From Alphaproteobacteria bacterium MarineAlpha12_Bin1 (GTDB taxonomy: Bacteria; Pseudomonadota; Alphaproteobacteria; UBA6615), in NCBI GenBank assembly GCA_002937505.1, contig PTJY01000001.1:62001-126000 (forward strand): 64,000 nucleotides of DNA. The letters are read 5' to 3'. Shown here in pieces: positions 1 through 8,175 of the stretch (its first letter is position 1; every line of letters starts with the position of its first letter). The translations under genes and the position numbers were made by a program. The notes below the pieces were generated by a model. It saw only the letters and a list, made by a program, of their open reading frames with translations. It searched no databases and had not been told where the DNA came from.

Positions 1-559
1 ATGAGGGCTTACTTTTATCGAATTCATCGCCTTCATTAATTACGTCTTCTATGTAGTAAAGGTGTGACTCCTTATAATTCCGCATACCTCTCGGCTGGTC
101 GTAAATAATAAACTCTAGATTTGGACAATCATTAAAAACACTCAGTAATTTATCAATCTGTTCTTGATCCTCAACAACAGCAAATCGAACTAAAGCATGA
201 CCGAGAACAAATTTTATTTCATCTGCCACAGCATCCTGATACATAGGAACAGGTATTCCACCCAGTGCTTGCACAGCTGCGATAGTCCAGTATAGCCTTG
301 GTCTATTGTCTCCGATAATTGCGACCGGATCTCCTCGCCTTAGCCCCAAAGAAGCCAAACCGCACGCAATTAGCTTTACTTGAATAGATACTTCTTCCCA
401 GGTCCATGATTGCCAAATACCGAAATCTTTTTCGCGCATAGCAGTGCGCTTTGGTCTCTCGATAACATTTCGCTCTAACAGCTTAGGAAATGTATCAAAT
501 TCATGATCTAAAGTCGCGGACAGCTTATCAGAAGTCACTATCTTATGTGTCTGTGCCAT
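1..559 (-). CDS. AMP-dependent acyl-CoA synthetase/ligase, N-terminal part (cut by window edge)
   Basis: The minus strand is open from an ATG at 559-557 to the left edge, giving the first 186 residues of a longer protein; the rest lies outside. The start reads MAQTHKIVTSDKL and is followed by segments typical of the N-terminal domain of long-chain acyl-CoA synthetases: SWTWEEV, GLASLGLRRGDPVAIIGDN, and an AAVQALGGIPVPMYQ stretch. The family activates carboxylic acids through an acyl-adenylate and transfers them to CoA. The ATP-binding P-loop and the catalytic C-terminal domain are not in the window, so the substrate cannot be judged. It is the last visible gene of a minus-strand run of catabolic genes and follows the aldolase-like gene after a 134-bp gap, so it may have its own promoter. 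Family call is firm; chain-length specificity is open. Confidence 0.85.
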   Translation of the reverse strand, partial: MAQTHKIVTSDKLSATLDHEFDTFPKLLERNVIERPKRTAMREKDFGIWQSWTWEEVSIQVKLIACGLASLGLRRGDPVAIIGDNRPRLYWTIAAVQALGGIPVPMYQDAVADEIKFVLGHALVRFAVVEDQEQIDKLLSVFNDCPNLEFIIYDQPRGMRNYKESHLYYIEDVINEGDEFDKSKPS

Positions 560-693
560 TTATTTATTAACCCCACTAACACTTAAGAAATTGTAATTAT
601 TTTATAACGACTTTATTTACGCTCTTCAGAAATCCTTAGATACCTATGTAATATAACTTTAATAAACTCAGTTTTTGTTTAAATTAATAAAAC

Positions 694-1482
694 TCACCTA
701 CGGAAACTACCATCCATCATGTCCAAACGACGCAAGTGGCCAGGCCAATCCCGAATGGAGACGTTAACATTATCATCGAATTGTTTAGCAGCATGTTCGC
801 ATGTTTCATCAGAAGGAATTATTAATTTAGCACCTGTCGCCATTGCTTTCAGCTGACTTCGTGCACATTTTTCCATATAAAACATTAATGAGAACGCCTC
901 ATCTATAGTTCTACCAGCCGTCAATAGTCCATGATTGCGTAAAACCATATTGCGATGATTTCCTAAATCTTTAGCCAGTCGTTCACGCTCATCTAAGTCG
1001 AAAGCCAGACCTTCATAATCATGATACGCTACCCTGTTGTGGAGCCTCATAGCATGTTGACTTATAGACAAAAAACCACACTCCAGTGCCGATATAGCCA
1101 TTCCGGCCTCAGAGTGAGTGTGTAAAACACAATTTACATCCTCTCGTGCAGAGTGTACTGCACTATGTATGGTATAACCAGCCGGATTTATTTTATATGC
1201 GCTCTCGCTTAGTATTTTACCATCTATATCAACCTTAATTAAACTTGAAGCAGTGATTTCGTTAAACATTAATCCAAATGGATTTAAAAGAAATGACTCT
1301 TCCCCCTGTATCTTTGCAGATATATGTGTTCGGGTCATATCTGACATTCCATATAAATCCACCAGGCGGTAACAAGCAGCTAGGTTAACGCGAGTATTCC
1401 ATTCCTCAGCACTCACTTGATTTTTTACTGACTTAATATCTTCAAGTGATGGAAAATCATCTACAGTTGCTAAATATACCAA
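694..1482 (-). CDS. Class II aldolase/adducin-family protein
   Basis: This is a single class II aldolase/adducin domain. The zinc-binding HTH pair lies about residues 121-123 and a third His in NHG near residue 184. By comparison with L-fuculose-phosphate aldolase, the position of the catalytic Glu is occupied by Gly within PAGYTIHSAVH, as in adducin-like members. A retro-aldol reaction is therefore not assured. I chose the TTG at 1482 because GGGGAG (1495-1490) lies 7 nt upstream of it; an upstream in-frame TTG at 1521 has no ribosome binding site and adds 13 atypical residues. The gene follows the FAH-family gene by 63 bp in the same direction and is probably co-transcribed. The substrate is unknown; the neighbours suggest degradation of an organic acid or aromatic-type compound. 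Confidence 0.85.
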   Translation of the reverse strand: MVYLATVDDFPSLEDIKSVKNQVSAEEWNTRVNLAACYRLVDLYGMSDMTRTHISAKIQGEESFLLNPFGLMFNEITASSLIKVDIDGKILSESAYKINPAGYTIHSAVHSAREDVNCVLHTHSEAGMAISALECGFLSISQHAMRLHNRVAYHDYEGLAFDLDERERLAKDLGNHRNMVLRNHGLLTAGRTIDEAFSLMFYMEKCARSQLKAMATGAKLIIPSDETCEHAAKQFDDNVNVSIRDWPGHLRRLDMMDGSFRR

Positions 1483-1545
1483 ATTAATGCTCCCCTTTTG
1501 CAACCAAACTTCAAAAAACAATACTAAAAAATAAAACGATTTAAA

Positions 1546-2535
1546 TCAAATGACCTCTTCAACAACTAAACAACTTTGTGAACCTAATCCAGAAGCTTCT
1601 GCTTCCACAATATCTCCACTTTTTAAGTAAGTCCCACTTCCATGTCCTACGCCCTCTGGTGTTCCGGTCGAAATTATATCCCCCGGATGAAGAGCTAGCT
1701 GAGCAGAAGCATGCTCAATCTGTTCTTCAATTGAAAAAACCATATCCCCCGCAGGATCATTCTGTTTGATTTCACCATTCACCTTTAAAGTTAAATTTAT
1801 TAGCCTGTAGTCATCAATAAAAGCAGCCGGCACGAAAAATGGACCCATGGGGGCAAAGCTATCGTGGCTCTTGCCTGTAAACCAGTCAGTGCGAAGTGTT
1901 GGCCAATCTGGTCGGCTTTGTAAATCGCGAGCCGTAATATCATTTGAAGTCATATAACCAGCTACATAATCGAGCGCACTTTCTGCCTTGACCCTTTTAG
2001 CGGTTCTACCAATAGCCAGTGCGAGTTCGACTTCCCAGTCCACTTTTGTTGCCTCTGGAGGTAAAACTATATTGCTATACGCTCCCACCAGAGAACTTGG
2101 TGCCTTCAGGAAAGAGTAAGGCCTCACTCTTGTTTTATCGCGATCCAACATATTTTCACGTTCCTGCTCATTCTTAGCTGTACCAGCGTTAAGCATCTCT
2201 CGGATGTGACCACCATAATTTGCTGCTGCATAAATCATTTTATTAGGACTTAAAATTGGAGGTAACGGACTTGTCTCTGCAATATCCTTTTCTCCTCTCC
2301 ATTCTCTATATTTTCCTGCCTCATTGTTGATGGTCTCGGCAATTTGGCACAAAGAATCAAAATTAGTGTCCCACTCTAAAAGCATTTCCTTTATTCCAAC
2401 AGTAGTTGTTGGCTTAGGACCAGTATATGTATTTACTACTTCCGAGATATTGAAAATTTTTTGATTAATGACCATCCCAACAAAAGTTTGGTCATTGTTT
2501 ACAAAAGTTCCAAGCTTGAATTTTATGTAAGACAT
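1546..2535 (-). CDS. Fumarylacetoacetate hydrolase (FAH) family protein
   Basis: The 329-aa protein has an N-terminal cap region and a C-terminal FAH catalytic domain (from about residue 100). The divalent-metal ligands are visible as E168 and E170 in DWEVELALAIG and D199 in SNDITARD; the family signature STGTPEGVGHG lies at 289-299. Members hydrolyse or decarboxylate 2-oxo-acids with C-C bond cleavage (fumarylacetoacetate hydrolase, 2-oxo-hepta-3-ene-1,7-dioate hydratase/isomerase, acylpyruvase), and the exact reaction cannot be read from sequence. It sits between a GST gene (33-bp gap) and the aldolase-like gene in one minus-strand run. The GST neighbour recalls pathways in which glutathione-dependent isomerisation precedes FAH cleavage. 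That pairing is inference. Confidence 0.9.
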   Translation of the reverse strand: MSYIKFKLGTFVNNDQTFVGMVINQKIFNISEVVNTYTGPKPTTTVGIKEMLLEWDTNFDSLCQIAETINNEAGKYREWRGEKDIAETSPLPPILSPNKMIYAAANYGGHIREMLNAGTAKNEQERENMLDRDKTRVRPYSFLKAPSSLVGAYSNIVLPPEATKVDWEVELALAIGRTAKRVKAESALDYVAGYMTSNDITARDLQSRPDWPTLRTDWFTGKSHDSFAPMGPFFVPAAFIDDYRLINLTLKVNGEIKQNDPAGDMVFSIEEQIEHASAQLALHPGDIISTGTPEGVGHGSGTYLKSGDIVEAEASGLGSQSCLVVEEVI

Positions 2536-2567
2536 TTATTTTACCGTTATAAGAACTAAAGATGTTT

Positions 2568-3260
2568 CTACCAATCGTAGCCAGGATTTTTTCTGGCTAG
2601 TCCATCATAAAGATTTAAGATCCTTTGAAACCAGGAATAGATTGGATCGTCTTTCTCTAATAGGGCCAATGAGCTAACAGTGCGTGCCCAAATAAATGGA
2701 CTGAAGGCGACATAGTCAGCATAAGTGGGTAATTCACCTCCCAGATAAGGGGTGTTTCTTACGACCGACCGCATTGGTTCTAGACGCTGTCGTAACTCGA
2801 CTAGTCGACTTTCACGACCCACCTGAACGCCTGTTATGTCTCTTCCGAGACGCTTAGATCTTGAGTTATAAAACCATTCTTGATCCTCCGGAGTTAGGTG
2901 GGCATGTATATCTTCAACAATCATAGTAAACAAAAATTGACTAATTCTAGTAACTGCCCACTCCTGAACAAATCTCGCATGTTGATTGCCATCACTTCCA
3001 CCTAGGATCGGTGGTCGTTCTGGATATTTATCGTCAAGATATTCTGCTATAGACCAACTATCAACGACATAATCACCATTATTATCAATAACAGGAATAG
3101 TTTTAAAGGTACCATCTCCTATTTGGTCTATTTCAGTAAAACGGGTTGGTACCGTCTCGCAATCTAGTCCTTTATGGGCGATCGCCAGACGCGTTCTCCA
3201 ACAATTTGAGCTGAACCTCCTATCATCAATTCCGACCAGATCGTAAAGTATTATTGCCAT
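2568..3260 (-). CDS. Glutathione S-transferase family protein, LigE-like
   Basis: The 230-aa protein has a thioredoxin-fold N-terminal domain and an all-helical C-terminal domain. The N-terminus contains SSNCWRTRLAIAHKGLD (17-33), which resembles the WRTKYALKHKGFD motif I recall from beta-etherases such as LigE. The cis-Pro of the glutathione site is P56 (KTIPVI) and the gamma-Glu contact region is VDSWSIAEYL (66-75). Beta-etherases open aryl ether bonds with glutathione; other members are isomerases or dehalogenases. Position between the LLM monooxygenase and the FAH-family hydrolase, with gaps of 53 and 32 bp, suggests a step in the same pathway. GST membership is firm; beta-etherase activity is only a possibility. 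Confidence 0.88.
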   Translation of the reverse strand: MAIILYDLVGIDDRRFSSNCWRTRLAIAHKGLDCETVPTRFTEIDQIGDGTFKTIPVIDNNGDYVVDSWSIAEYLDDKYPERPPILGGSDGNQHARFVQEWAVTRISQFLFTMIVEDIHAHLTPEDQEWFYNSRSKRLGRDITGVQVGRESRLVELRQRLEPMRSVVRNTPYLGGELPTYADYVAFSPFIWARTVSSLALLEKDDPIYSWFQRILNLYDGLARKNPGYDW

Positions 3261-3313
3261 AATTCGCCTATGTTGCTTTCGGTTCTAAAGTTAAAAAGAT
3301 AAGGCTCTCTAGA

Positions 3314-4399
3314 TTAGGCTGCCTTGGAAAAACCAGGTGCAAATTCAGGCGCCACTGTTTGCGCAAATCGTATTAAAACCTCCTGACGTAATTTACGGGG
3401 AACCCCTACTGTAGCTGGGTGTACTATCATATAGTTGAGACCAATTGCTTTCAGTTTCTCAACCTGTTCACATACTTTTTTAGCCGAACCAACAAAATTA
3501 TGCCCCGCAAATGCATCAATGTTATCTGGATCTGACAACAAGTTAAGGTTTTTGAAAAAACGACTAAACTGCTCATACCCCTTAATGTCAGACCAAAAAT
3601 CAGCATCAGCTTCATAGTGCTTAGTCTGCAAACTGAAATATTCAGATAAATGTTTTCGAGCTAAATCCAAAGCCTCATCGTCACTATCTGCCATGAGGGT
3701 ATGAACTAGTACGGGACGTCTGTTGTCAGATGGATGTCCGCTTTTGTTAGCCTGGTCGTTCCATAGATTCATAGATTTTTCCAGTATATGAAATGGAAAC
3801 TGACAAACATTAAGAGGAGGCAACCCCATACCTGCCATTATACTTGCGCTTTGAGGACTTCCTATTGCCCCATAGAGATGGATCCTATCGCTATTAGGTT
3901 CAGGTCTAATACGAACTTCGCGGTTTGTTGAATGAAATTTACCTTGATATGAAAATGGTTGACCTGAGAGAGCCAATTTAAGGATTTCGCAACAATCACT
4001 GAAACGATCTCTCGCTTCCTCCATATTTATACCAAAAGCATCATATTCTAACTTTGCCGTACCCCTTCCTAGACCTAAGAAAAGATTGCCCGAACATAAA
4101 TTACTCAACATTGCAATCTCACCAGCAAGACGCATTGGCTGATACCAAGGGGCTACTAAAACAGAAGCACCAAAGCTCAGCCCAGGAAACTGTGGAGCTA
4201 AGTTAGACATAAATAATAGAGGGCTAGGAGTAGGATAGTAGTCAGAAAAATGATGTTCTAACATCCAAGCACTATCAAATCCTAATTGGTGTCCAACTTT
4301 ACAATCTGAAAGGACCTCTGAGTAAAGCTCTTGATCCGTAAGATTTCTATCACCTACCGGTGCAATTCCGAATCCAAATTCAAGATCCTTATCAATCAT
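3314..4399 (-). CDS. LLM-class flavin-dependent oxidoreductase (luciferase-like monooxygenase)
   Basis: The 361-aa protein has the length and pattern of a bacterial-luciferase-fold monooxygenase. It opens with FGFGIAPVGDRN, followed by LGFDSAWMLEHHFSDYYPTPSP (a typical E-H-H region), the LGLGRGTAKLEYDAFGI flavin-site segment and a C-terminal region ending LNYMIVHPATVG. Such enzymes use reduced flavin and oxygen to hydroxylate or cleave diverse substrates and need a separate flavin reductase, which is not seen nearby. It is the first gene of the minus-strand catabolic run and is divergent from the decarboxylase-like gene at 4598 across about 200 bp that must hold both promoters. Substrate unknown. 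Confidence 0.9.
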   Translation of the reverse strand: MIDKDLEFGFGIAPVGDRNLTDQELYSEVLSDCKVGHQLGFDSAWMLEHHFSDYYPTPSPLLFMSNLAPQFPGLSFGASVLVAPWYQPMRLAGEIAMLSNLCSGNLFLGLGRGTAKLEYDAFGINMEEARDRFSDCCEILKLALSGQPFSYQGKFHSTNREVRIRPEPNSDRIHLYGAIGSPQSASIMAGMGLPPLNVCQFPFHILEKSMNLWNDQANKSGHPSDNRRPVLVHTLMADSDDEALDLARKHLSEYFSLQTKHYEADADFWSDIKGYEQFSRFFKNLNLLSDPDNIDAFAGHNFVGSAKKVCEQVEKLKAIGLNYMIVHPATVGVPRKLRQEVLIRFAQTVAPEFAPGFSKAA

Positions 4400-4597
4400 A
4401 CAGAGCCCCTCTTACTTTGAATTTCTATGATTAGTAAAAGTCATGTTTTTTTCAATAAGTAATATTCTTATAATCAACCTACATTGTTCAAAAAAAACTT
4501 ATATGCAAGGATTGAGGCTAAAACATTAAACAGTAAATAAGAAAAACACAAAATTTAATTCAATCCTACATTTACATAAAATAAAGGTAATTTGCAT

Positions 4598-5002
4598 ATG
4601 GCAAAATCTTTAGAAGATCAAAAAAAGGATAGAGCTAGAATCCAGAATCTCTACTTCGATGGTCTACAAGGTGAAAAAGTTTTTGATTTATGGAAATCTT
4701 TTGATCCCGAACTAGCGCTCGATCTAACCCATTTTGTCTCTGGCAATATGTACTCCAGAGAAAAAATTTCTCATAAAACCAGACAACTTATTACCATCTC
4801 TGCTTTGACCGCTATGGAGAAAACAGAAGAGTTACGTGTCCATATATATGGCGCCCTTAATGTTGGCTGTAAACCAGATGAAATAGCAGAGGTAATATTT
4901 CAAATGTTTACCTATTGTGGAGCCCCCGCGGTTAATTCAGGCTTAAAGGCCTTGCGCTCAGTACTGAATGAACGTGGGTTAAATCTAACTCATGATGAAT
5001 GA
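4598..5002 (+). CDS. Carboxymuconolactone decarboxylase family protein
   Basis: This 134-aa all-helical protein belongs to the CMD/AhpD superfamily. Recognisable segments are SREKISHKTRQLITISAL, a hydrophobic ELRVHIYGALNVGCKPDEIAEVI stretch, and FTYCGAPAVNSGLKALR near the C-terminus. It lacks the CxxC pair of AhpD, so it resembles the PcaC-type decarboxylase side of the family rather than the peroxidase-reductant side. The ATG at 4598 is preferred over the TTG at 4592 because AGGT (4585-4588) is 9 nt from the ATG but only 3 nt from the TTG. It is followed after 30 bp by the SDR gene on the same strand and is divergent from the LLM gene, so it probably belongs to the same catabolic function. 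Confidence 0.88.
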   Translation: MAKSLEDQKKDRARIQNLYFDGLQGEKVFDLWKSFDPELALDLTHFVSGNMYSREKISHKTRQLITISALTAMEKTEELRVHIYGALNVGCKPDEIAEVIFQMFTYCGAPAVNSGLKALRSVLNERGLNLTHDE

Positions 5003-5032
5003 TAAGTCTCACTCAAAGAAAGCAAATAGATA

Positions 5033-5794
5033 ATGGACATCAATAACTCTTCGGTAATTATAACAGGTGGAGGATCTGGGCTAGGAGCTGCCACAGCTAA
5101 ACTTCTAAGCGAGAAAACTTCAAAAATAGCATTGCTAGACGTGCATATAGAGGGGGCAAAAGAAACCGCAAAAAAAATCAACGGTTTAGCCATAGAGTGT
5201 GATGTCAGCGATCCTGACAGTGCTTCCAAAGCAATCAGTTTAGCTAAAGAGGCCCATGGAACTGCTAAAATCCTAGTAAATTGCGCGGGCATAGGACCTG
5301 GAGCCGCAGTAGTAGGCCGTACAGGGCCCGTCGATCTAGACTGGTTTGAAAAAACTGTAAGTGTTAATTTAACCGGAACCTTCAATATGATCAGATTGAC
5401 AGCTGCAAATATGATAAAAGAAGAACCAAACCAAGAAGGAGAACGCGGCGTAATAATAAACACAGGCTCAACATCAGCTTATGAAGGACAAATAGGTCAA
5501 ACTGCGTACGCCGCCTCAAAGGCCGGTGTTGTAGGCATGGGAATAGCCCTTGCTCGTGAGTTCGCGCGTGAAGGTATACGAGTAATGACAATTTCCCCGG
5601 GCCCTTTTGATACCCCTCTTTTTGGTAGCATGCCATCAAACGCCCATCAACGTTTACTAGATGCCACTCAGTTTCCTAAAAGGGCAGGTAATCCGGATGA
5701 ATACGGTCGACTCGTTAAATGCATCATCGAAAACCCAATGCTCAATGGTGAGTCTATTAGGCTTGATGGAGCTATCAGAATGGGCCCCAGATAG
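5033..5794 (+). CDS. SDR-family 3-hydroxyacyl-CoA dehydrogenase-like protein (HSD10 type)
   Basis: The 253-aa short-chain dehydrogenase has the dinucleotide motif TGGGSGLG (11-18), NCAG (83-86), and a catalytic triad S146, Y159 and K163. The acidic residue D36 after the second strand indicates NAD(H) preference. The segment GPVDLDWFEKTVSVNLTGT and the PGPFDTPLF region are characteristic of the HSD17B10/3-hydroxy-2-methylacyl-CoA dehydrogenase group, which oxidises short-chain 3-hydroxyacyl-CoA to 3-ketoacyl-CoA. It lies 30 bp after the CMD-like gene and is likely co-transcribed with it. With the acyl-CoA ligase at the left edge it would suit a CoA-dependent pathway. Substrate specificity is inference from the family. 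Confidence 0.88.
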   Translation: MDINNSSVIITGGGSGLGAATAKLLSEKTSKIALLDVHIEGAKETAKKINGLAIECDVSDPDSASKAISLAKEAHGTAKILVNCAGIGPGAAVVGRTGPVDLDWFEKTVSVNLTGTFNMIRLTAANMIKEEPNQEGERGVIINTGSTSAYEGQIGQTAYAASKAGVVGMGIALAREFAREGIRVMTISPGPFDTPLFGSMPSNAHQRLLDATQFPKRAGNPDEYGRLVKCIIENPMLNGESIRLDGAIRMGPR

Positions 5795-5974
5795 CATAAA
5801 CATGAATACATAATAGAATCAAACATGACAATTAAATGCCCTTATCTTTGCCCATTTTCGAATATGTCTAGTAAAACCAAGAGCCTTGTGTTAGAAACCG
5901 CCGCCATAACTGTTTAAACTAATAATTAAGTATGAGGCAGAAATTGAAAACACTGAGGAAAAGTATAGAAGGAG

Positions 5975-6190
5975 GTGAGTAACATAGTTCAAGTTGTTGT
6001 AAGAGATAACAACGTTGACCAGGCTCTGAAAGCGCTTAAGAAAAAGATGCAACGTGAAGGTGTTTTTCGGGAAATGAAGCTACGCCGAAGCTACGAAAAA
6101 CCATCTGAAAAAAGAGCCCGTGAAAAGGCTGAAGCTGTCAGAAGAGCAAGAAAAATGGCTAGAAAACGTAAAGAAAGAGATGGCTACTAA
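5975..6190 (+). CDS. rpsU: 30S ribosomal protein S21
   Basis: This small, very basic protein has the S21 signature [21 protein letters not shown] followed by [21 protein letters not shown]21 binds the small subunit near the anti-Shine-Dalgarno region and helps initiation. The coordinates use a GTG at 5975, giving 71 aa. However, that GTG overlaps the strong ribosome binding site GGAGG (5971-5975). Spacing and the usual S21 start (M-V-Q-x-x-V-R-D-N-N) both point to the ATA at 5984 as the real start, 8 nt after GGAGG; see findings. It stands alone between the SDR gene and the convergent transhydrogenase operon. I saw no clear terminator in the 156 bp that follow. Confidence 0.95.
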   Translation: MSNIVQVVVRDNNVDQALKALKKKMQREGVFREMKLRRSYEKPSEKRAREKAEAVRRARKMARKRKERDGY

Positions 6191-6346
6191 GCTCTGTTAG
6201 TTTTAAGGGGTTTCTCAAACTCGATTCTCTTGTAATTATTGCAAGGCTGCAGATAATAGACGTTTCTTTGGGGAAGTTTTTCAGGAGTATTTACATACAA
6301 AAGACTAATTGATCAGCAGAGCTTGTAACCCAGCAAAAAAGCGAAA

Positions 6347-7747
6347 TTAGTGCTGACTTCCCTGAAGCGATTTTACAATGTCTTCACACATTTTCTTTGC
6401 ATCGCCAAAAAGCATCATGGTTTTATCTGAGAAAAACAAAGGATTATCAACACCAGCATAACCGGATGCCATAGAACGCTTTACAACTAAAGTGGTTTGA
6501 GCCTCTTCAACATTCAGCACTGGCATTCCATATATAGCACTCGATTTATCAGTCTTTGCCGCAGGGTTAACTGTATCATTCGCACCTATCACAAATACAA
6601 CCTCTGTAGAAGCAAAATCGTGATTTATCTCATCTAATTCTAATACGTTTTCATATGGAACGTTAGCTTCTGCTAATAGTACGTTCATATGACCGGGCAT
6701 ACGACCAGCAACCGGATGAATTGCATAGCGTACCTCAACCCCTTTTTCACCTAACAAGTTAGCCATTTCAGCAAGAGAGTGCTGTGCCTGAGCCACTGCC
6801 ATGCCGTATCCAGGTACTATAATAACTGTCGTAGCTTGTTCCATTATGAAGGCTGCATCTGCTGCGGCACCCTGTTTAACTATTCGATCTTCTTTTCCTT
6901 CACTTGATCCTGAAATCTCACCACCAAATCCTCCCAGGATTACGCTTATAAATGAGCGGTTCATACCTTTGCACATTATGTAACTTAGTATTGCTCCTGA
7001 TGATCCAACCAAAGCTCCAACAATTATCAGTAATGGATTGCTCAATGTAAAACCTATTCCAGCGGCAGCCCACCCTGAGTAAGAGTTTAGCATCGAGACA
7101 ACAACTGGCATATCTGCGCCACCTATGGGAACAATTATAAGAATGCCAAGTAATAACGAGATTATCACAATTAACCAGAAAGCTGTCTGAGACTCATCCA
7201 ATGCAAGCCAGATGACTAAAGCCGCAAGAAATATTCCTAAGCCTAAATTAACTAAGTGTTGACCAGGAAAAACAAGCGGCCTACCAGATACAATTCCCTG
7301 AAGCTTTCCAAAAGCAATTATTGACCCGGTAAAGGTAATGGCTCCTATAGCGGTGCCGATGGACATCTCCACAAGACTAGCGGTTTTAATATTTCCGGCA
7401 TGTCCTATACCGTAAGCCTCAGGAGCATAAAATGCAGCTCCAGCAACAAATACGGCAGAAAGACCCACAAGAGAATGGAAAGCAGCAACTAGTTGAGGCA
7501 GCGCCGTCATTTCAATTCTTAGCGCGATTACAGTGCCTATAGCTCCCCCAATTAAAACCCCCAAAACAATCATACCAAATGAGATTACTCCGGGAAGAGC
7601 AAGGGTAGTAAATACGGCAATGACCATTCCCGCAATACCGTAAATATTACCTATTCTTGCACTTTTAGGAGAGCTAAGCCCTCGCAAAGCCATAATAAAA
7701 CAAACACTAGACAGTAGATACAAGGAAGCCGTTAAAGAAGCAGACAT
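6347..7747 (-). CDS. pntB: NAD(P) transhydrogenase subunit beta
   Basis: This 466-aa protein couples hydride transfer from NADH to NADP+ with inward proton flow across the inner membrane. The first about 260 residues form a series of hydrophobic helices (domain II) and the last about 180 form the NADP-binding domain III. The latter shows VPGYGMAVAQAQH and the conserved RYAIHPVAGRMPGHMNVLLAEA segment, then GANDTVNPAA. It is the last gene of the minus-strand operon pntA1-pntA2-pntB, with only 17 bp before it. GGGGAG upstream supports the ATG start. Length and motifs are normal. Confidence 0.97.
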   Translation of the reverse strand: MSASLTASLYLLSSVCFIMALRGLSSPKSARIGNIYGIAGMVIAVFTTLALPGVISFGMIVLGVLIGGAIGTVIALRIEMTALPQLVAAFHSLVGLSAVFVAGAAFYAPEAYGIGHAGNIKTASLVEMSIGTAIGAITFTGSIIAFGKLQGIVSGRPLVFPGQHLVNLGLGIFLAALVIWLALDESQTAFWLIVIISLLLGILIIVPIGGADMPVVVSMLNSYSGWAAAGIGFTLSNPLLIIVGALVGSSGAILSYIMCKGMNRSFISVILGGFGGEISGSSEGKEDRIVKQGAAADAAFIMEQATTVIIVPGYGMAVAQAQHSLAEMANLLGEKGVEVRYAIHPVAGRMPGHMNVLLAEANVPYENVLELDEINHDFASTEVVFVIGANDTVNPAAKTDKSSAIYGMPVLNVEEAQTTLVVKRSMASGYAGVDNPLFFSDKTMMLFGDAKKMCEDIVKSLQGSQH

Positions 7748-7764
7748 ATACAGTATTCTCCCCT

Positions 7765-8172
7765 TTAGCGTTTCTGTCTAAACATCTGAAGCATGCGCTG
7801 AGTTACAATAAAGCCCCCAAAAATATTAACTGAAGCCAGTATTACAGCAATAAATCCAAATATCTTGGCCAAGTTCCATCCTTCAGGCCCAGCGGCAATA
7901 AGCGCACCTACAATTATAACTGATGAAATTGCATTAGTAATTGCCATTAGTGGAGAATGTAAAGCAGGGGTCACACTCCAAACCACGTAGTAACCAATAA
8001 AAACTGCTAGAACAAATATTGTAAAAAGAAAAACAAAATTATCACCGGCTCCAGAAGAGGAACTTATTACTATGTTGTTGGTCTTCTGAGCTGCATCAGC
8101 CACAGGCAGGTATAAGTTGTGCAGCTCATCAGCAATTTTCATCGCTTTAACAGCGATGTTAGTTGCGTTCAT
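7765..8172 (-). CDS. pntA2: NAD(P) transhydrogenase subunit alpha, membrane part
   Basis: The 135-aa protein has an N-terminal soluble stretch and three membrane helices: FVFLFTIFVLAVFIGYYVVW, then a segment after ATSP-type HSPLMAITNAISSVIIVGAL, then IFGFIAVILASVNIFGGFIV. In the alphaproteobacterial three-gene arrangement this is the C-terminal membrane portion of PntA made as a separate chain. It contributes to the proton channel with PntB. It starts 3 bp after pntA1 stops and ends 17 bp before pntB, so translation of the three is probably coupled. Confidence 0.95.
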   Translation of the reverse strand: MNATNIAVKAMKIADELHNLYLPVADAAQKTNNIVISSSSGAGDNFVFLFTIFVLAVFIGYYVVWSVTPALHSPLMAITNAISSVIIVGALIAAGPEGWNLAKIFGFIAVILASVNIFGGFIVTQRMLQMFRQKR

Positions 8173-8175
8173 ATT

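Noticed and set aside
4508-4567. 8-bp inverted repeat AGGATTGA / TCAATCCT before the CMD-like gene
   Set aside because: Arms are 44 nt apart with no further pairing; in AT-rich DNA this is likely by chance.
4990-5463. 157-aa open frame on the minus strand over the HSD10-like SDR gene
   Set aside because: The plus-strand SDR has all catalytic motifs; the antisense frame is a compositional by-product.
6188-6323. AAGCTCTG / CAGAGCTT pairing across the rpsU-pntB gap as a terminator
   Set aside because: The arms are more than 100 nt apart and no U-tract follows, so it is not a credible intrinsic terminator.
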